Shown here: one piece after another, positions 61,931 to 64,000 of the stretch
Numbering within the stretch: the stretch's first letter is position 1
Layout of the letters: every line of letters begins with the position of its first letter
Assembly (NCBI RefSeq): GCF_044357945.1
Contig: NZ_CP076563.1
Location: forward strand, 744,001-808,000
From: QAND01 sp003150225
GTDB lineage: Bacteria; Bacillota; Clostridia; Christensenellales; QAND01
DNA: 64,000 bases
Direction of reading: 5' to 3'
Made by a program: the position numbers and the translations under genes
The notes under the pieces: generated by a model
Databases searched by the model: none
Told to the model about the DNA's origin: nothing
The model's input: only the letters and a program-made list of their open reading frames with translations

Positions 61931-62809
61931 ATAAACACCTTTCAGCTTTCCTGCTTTCTGGCGGTGGCGGAATATTTGAACTTCGCACAGGCGGCGCAGT
62001 CGCTCCATGTGACGCATCCAGCCGTCAGCCAGCAGATCCAGTCCCTTGAAAAGGAATTGAATGTGAAACTGTTCCAGCGGACCACCCGCACCGTCCGACT
62101 GACCGAAGAAGGAAAAGCGTTTTTGTGGGATGCGCAACAGATCGTGGTGCTTTCCGAGCGTGCCAAGAAACGCTTTGGCAATGTCATGGATGGAAATATA
62201 GAAACGCTGGCCATTGGCTGCTATAACTTTCCCTGTATGTTCCTGCTGTCGGACGCATTGGAGAGCCTACGCGTCCTCCGGCCAAAACTTCACCCGCGCC
62301 TCCAGACAATCCCATTTCAGCACATCTATCGAATGTTGGAGGAGGGAGATCTGGATGCAGTCGTTGGCTTTCGGGAGTCATCCAAGCAGAAAGTCAACGC
62401 GCAGTATAAAGAGATTGCAGAGATTCCGCTGGTTTGCCTCTGTTCCTGTAAGCATCCACTGGCAGGCCAGAGCAAAATCAGTTTAGAAGAATTACGAAAC
62501 GAGAAATTGGTCCTGTTCGTCCCCGCTAGAGCCACCATTTCCATCGCACAGATACAGGAGCAGCTCATGGGGGAGCATTCGCCCTCAGAGTTTTATTTTT
62601 GCGAGTCGGCGGAGGCAATCACGGTTCTGGTCACGGCTGGATATGGTGTTTCCGTCCTGCCGGATTATCTGGTGCCGGATTCACCGTTGATTGCCAAAAT
62701 TCCGCTGAAAGACACGGAACCCATGTCCTTTGGCATTTACTATAAGACTCTTCAGGGTAACCCGGCGCTGAAAGCCTTTATGCAGTGCGCCAAGGAACAT
62801 TTTGAGTAA
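61931..62809 (+). CDS. LysR-family transcriptional regulator with AUA start
   Basis: The ~292-residue protein has the N-terminal helix-turn-helix (FQLSCFLAVAEYLNFAQAAQ, then HVTHPAVSQQIQSLE) and a two-lobed effector domain. The expected start residue before NTFQL is an ATA at 61931, seven bases after AGGAGGG. An in-frame TTG at 61910 lies before that ribosome site and has none of its own. It diverges from marR and may control the exporter genes or a lost neighbour. Confidence 0.87.
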   Translation: MNTFQLSCFLAVAEYLNFAQAAQSLHVTHPAVSQQIQSLEKELNVKLFQRTTRTVRLTEEGKAFLWDAQQIVVLSERAKKRFGNVMDGNIETLAIGCYNFPCMFLLSDALESLRVLRPKLHPRLQTIPFQHIYRMLEEGDLDAVVGFRESSKQKVNAQYKEIAEIPLVCLCSCKHPLAGQSKISLEELRNEKLVLFVPARATISIAQIQEQLMGEHSPSEFYFCESAEAITVLVTAGYGVSVLPDYLVPDSPLIAKIPLKDTEPMSFGIYYKTLQGNPALKAFMQCAKEHFE

Positions 62810-62901
62810 AAAATGTTCAATCTGTTATTTTAATTGAATCAATGCCGAAAGTCAGATTATCCCAAATTCGGGATAATACCGGTTGCGATTTTGGCCGGAT
62901 T

Positions 62902-62929
62902 ACCAAGGAAATGCTGGGCCTATCGGGAT
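62902..62929 (+). repeat. 28-bp direct repeat, right copy
   Basis: This is an exact copy of 57372-57399. It is followed by TAAAGGAAGCCC, a more natural trbL end with a stop codon in the same frame, and a hairpin. Confidence 0.9.
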
Positions 62930-62964
62930 AAAGGAAGCCCTGGCAAACTGCCGGGGCTCCTTCC
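62930..62964 (+). terminator. probable original terminator of the trbL transcript
   Basis: AAGGAAGCCC-TGGC / GCCG-GGGC-TCCTT forms an imperfect stem right after the displaced trbL end. There is only a short T-rich tail. Confidence 0.45.
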
Positions 62965-62966
62965 CT

Positions 62967-62990
62967 ACTTGTACCATCGTGGGCACAAGT
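62967..62990. repeat. degenerate copy of the inverted repeat upstream of the second Fic gene
   Basis: The right arm TGGGCACAAGT and centre TCG are intact. The left arm ACTTGTACCA lacks one base and has one change. It lies 18 bp before the perfect copy. Confidence 0.7.
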
Positions 62991-63008
62991 GAATATCCAT
63001 AAAGAAAA

Positions 63009-63035
63009 AACTTGTGCTCATCGTGAGCACAAGTT
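63009..63035. repeat. 27-bp perfect inverted repeat in the promoter region of the second Fic gene
   Basis: Perfect 12-bp arms (left arm AACTTGTGCTCA) flank TCG. It lies about 70 bp before the Fic ATG, directly upstream of a TATGATATATT stretch that may be the -10 region, so binding here would affect the promoter. Confidence 0.85.
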
Positions 63036-63071
63036 GATTTATATGATATATTGAAGATATATAGGGTAAAC

Positions 63072-63107
63072 ATGAGTATCCCCATAAAGGAAGTGGCTCA
63101 ACGATGA
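63072..63107 (+). CDS. possible 11-residue leader peptide coupled to fic
   Basis: ATG 63072 behind AGGG opens a frame reading MSIPIKEVAQR whose TGA overlaps the Fic ATG (ATGA). It may couple translation of fic or be a remnant of an antitoxin gene. Confidence 0.3.
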   Translation: MSIPIKEVAQR

Positions 63108-63829
63108 ATTTTGAGAACAAATATTGTATGAATGAAGAACAGAATATCTTTGTTGCAAAACGCAATATTGTCGACTATATCTGGAAAAGCGCAAAGCTAG
63201 AGGGGCTGGGCGTTACGTTCCCACAGACCCAGGAAATTTATGACGGCGGCATCATCAACGGAATCCCACGGGACGAAGTCATTGCCGTTAACAACCTAAA
63301 ACATGCGTGGCAATTCCTTTTTGAAACATTGGAGTATCCCATGGATCTTCCCTATCTCTGCCATATCAATCAGGTGGTAGGGGCAAACCTGATCTATGGT
63401 TCCGGCTTTTTGAGGAAAATGCCCGTCCGCATGGGCGGTACGACCTGGACGCCGGATATGCCCATAGAATCTTTAATAAAGGAAGAATTGGACGACATCC
63501 TAAAAATAGAGAGTGCAACCGAGCGGGCCATTACCCTGATGCTTTGGGGGATGCGCCGCCAGATGTTCCCCGACGGGAATAAACGTACCAGCATGCTAGC
63601 CGCCAATCAAATTATGATTCAAAACGGCTGTGGGATCATCAGCATCCCCATTGACCGGCAGGGAGAATTTATAGAGAAGCTAGTGCGCTTTTACGAAACC
63701 AATGAGATGGATTCTCTCAAAACATTCGTCTATAACCACTGCATTGACGGCGTTGATTTTGAGCCAATACAGGAACAGCCCACCACACGGGAGCAATTTA
63801 CAAGCAAAAAGCGCAACCAAGAACGATAA
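63104..63829 (+). CDS. Fic-like protein with altered catalytic motif
   Basis: The 241-residue protein has a Fic core QMFPDGNKRTSML at about 153-165. Gln153 stands where active Fic proteins have the catalytic His, and Lys160 replaces the second Gly of GNGR. An inhibitory-type motif SAKLEG is at 29-34, as in class II Fic proteins. It may lack AMP-transfer activity or use another reaction. It is flanked by perfect inverted repeats on both sides, an arrangement like an autoregulated toxin module. Confidence 0.8.
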   Translation: MNFENKYCMNEEQNIFVAKRNIVDYIWKSAKLEGLGVTFPQTQEIYDGGIINGIPRDEVIAVNNLKHAWQFLFETLEYPMDLPYLCHINQVVGANLIYGSGFLRKMPVRMGGTTWTPDMPIESLIKEELDDILKIESATERAITLMLWGMRRQMFPDGNKRTSMLAANQIMIQNGCGIISIPIDRQGEFIEKLVRFYETNEMDSLKTFVYNHCIDGVDFEPIQEQPTTREQFTSKKRNQER

Positions 63830-63837
63830 TACAAAAT

Positions 63838-63868
63838 AAAAGGCCCTACACTTACAGGGCCTTTTTCA
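63838..63868 (+). terminator. rho-independent terminator after the second fic gene
   Basis: AAAAGGCCCT / AGGGCCTTTTT with a nine-base loop and T-run, just after the stop codon. Confidence 0.85.
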
Positions 63869-63878
63869 TTGAATGGGT

Positions 63879-63905
63879 CACTTGTGCCCATCGTGGGCAC
63901 AAGTG
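63879..63905. repeat. 27-bp perfect inverted repeat downstream of the second Fic gene
   Basis: Perfect 12-bp arms (left arm CACTTGTGCCCA) flank TCG. Apart from the outermost bases it is the reverse complement of the copy inside parB. It lies between convergent gene ends. Confidence 0.85.
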
Positions 63906-63906
63906 C

Positions 63907-64000
63907 TTACAAACTCTCTTGATATTGTTTTTCCATCGCTACAAACCATGCCGGGACATCTCCATTGGTTCGCATAAATTCTCCATTCTGATACTCTGCC
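63907..64000 (-). CDS. partial gene at the window edge (C-terminal 30 residues)
   Basis: The minus-strand frame enters from the right edge and ends at TAA 63907-63909, reading MRTNGDVPAWFVAMEKQYQE and two more residues. It is convergent with fic. I cannot assign a family from this fragment. Confidence 0.5.
   Translation of the reverse strand, partial: AEYQNGEFMRTNGDVPAWFVAMEKQYQESL

Larger units (their letters stand above)
57400..62929. mobile_element. cargo insertion at the 3' end of trbL
   Basis: Between the two 28-bp repeats lie a recombinase remnant, two ABC exporter genes, marR and a LysR gene, none related to conjugation. The repeat restores the trbL end on the left and leaves a copy on the right, as site-specific integration at the end of a gene would. 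No intact recombinase is present. Confidence 0.6.
30630..64000. mobile_element. integrative conjugative element (left end and main part; right end outside the window)
   Basis: From the tRNA fragment to the window edge the content is element-like: partition genes, MobC and relaxase, PcfB, TraG/VirD4 coupling protein, VirB2- and TrbL-like proteins, Fic proteins, NHEJ genes and a nested cargo. Base composition changes sharply at the left end, where the first two genes are very AT-rich. No integrase is seen, so it and the second attachment site with the intact tRNA should be beyond 64,000. VirB4-type and cell-wall hydrolase genes are also expected there. Confidence 0.75.

Noticed and set aside
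62967..63905. A short CRISPR array formed by the repeated 27-bp palindromes
   Set aside because: Spacing is irregular (about 18 bp, then a whole gene), copies are few and one lies inside parB. There are no cas genes. Binding sites fit better.

Overview
The window looks like a chromosome segment of a Gram-positive gut-type Clostridia (Oscillospirales or Christensenellales are plausible; I cannot place it more finely). Reasons: Firmicutes-type Shine-Dalgarno sites, frequent TTG/GTG starts, the clustered genes pgk-tpiA-gpmI-secG-rnr-smpB-ssrA, a mannose-family PTS, and conjugation genes of Firmicutes type. The core DNA is moderately GC-rich. The right half is a mobile element with several AT-rich patches.

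Positions 1-10,600 hold sugar and amino-sugar metabolism, almost all on the minus strand: a TIM-barrel sugar isomerase (plus strand), two overlapping NagA-type deacetylases, a small transaldolase/fructose-6-phosphate aldolase, a DUF2974 hydrolase, two membrane proteins, and a PTS IIB-IIC-IID operon behind a long AT-rich leader. Positions 11,000-20,100 hold tmRNA, lysA, smpB, rnr, secG, gpmI, tpiA and pgk on the minus strand. This puts the trans-translation set (ssrA, SmpB, RNase R) next to lower glycolysis. Positions 20,400-25,500 (plus strand) hold a PhoB/PhoR-like two-component pair, a UspA-like protein, an HtrA protease and an AlkA-type glycosylase. Positions 25,700-30,300 (minus strand) hold a FecBCD-type importer whose last gene fuses a Crp-like domain to a ModA/WtpA-like binding domain. 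A leader resembling the Moco riboswitch followed by a terminator precedes it, so molybdate or tungstate is the likely substrate.

At 30,630 a tRNA 3'-end fragment marks the probable left attachment site of an integrative conjugative element that runs past the right edge of the window. Its order is: an AT-rich AlbA/Schlafen plus TPR-HEPN pair (possible defence genes); parA-parB; a nearly complete Tad (type IVc) pilus locus (SAF/CpaB, CpaE, TadA, TadB, TadC, three small prepilin-like proteins, a lipoprotein, a large secreted CARDB protein, and the CpaA peptidase 5.6 kb further on); a Fic protein; Ku plus ATP-dependent ligase (NHEJ); a duplicated membrane/secreted gene pair, one copy decayed; then DUF3846, a hairpin cluster that may be oriT, MobC, relaxase, PcfB-like, TraG/VirD4, a VirB2-like protein and a TrbL/VirB6-like protein. 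A 5.5 kb cargo (two ABC exporter subunits, MarR, LysR) sits between two perfect 28-bp direct repeats of the trbL 3' end, beside the tail of a lost serine recombinase. A second Fic gene follows.

The most unusual signals are: (i) a family of 27-bp inverted repeats with a TCG/CGA centre, found inside parB and around the second Fic gene, with a weaker relative at the first Fic promoter; (ii) AUA/AUC codons exactly where AUG is expected behind good ribosome sites in at least four mobile-region genes; (iii) a whole Tad pilus system carried by a conjugative element; (iv) the Crp/ModA fusion under a Moco-like riboswitch; (v) single-base frameshifts in traG and marR.
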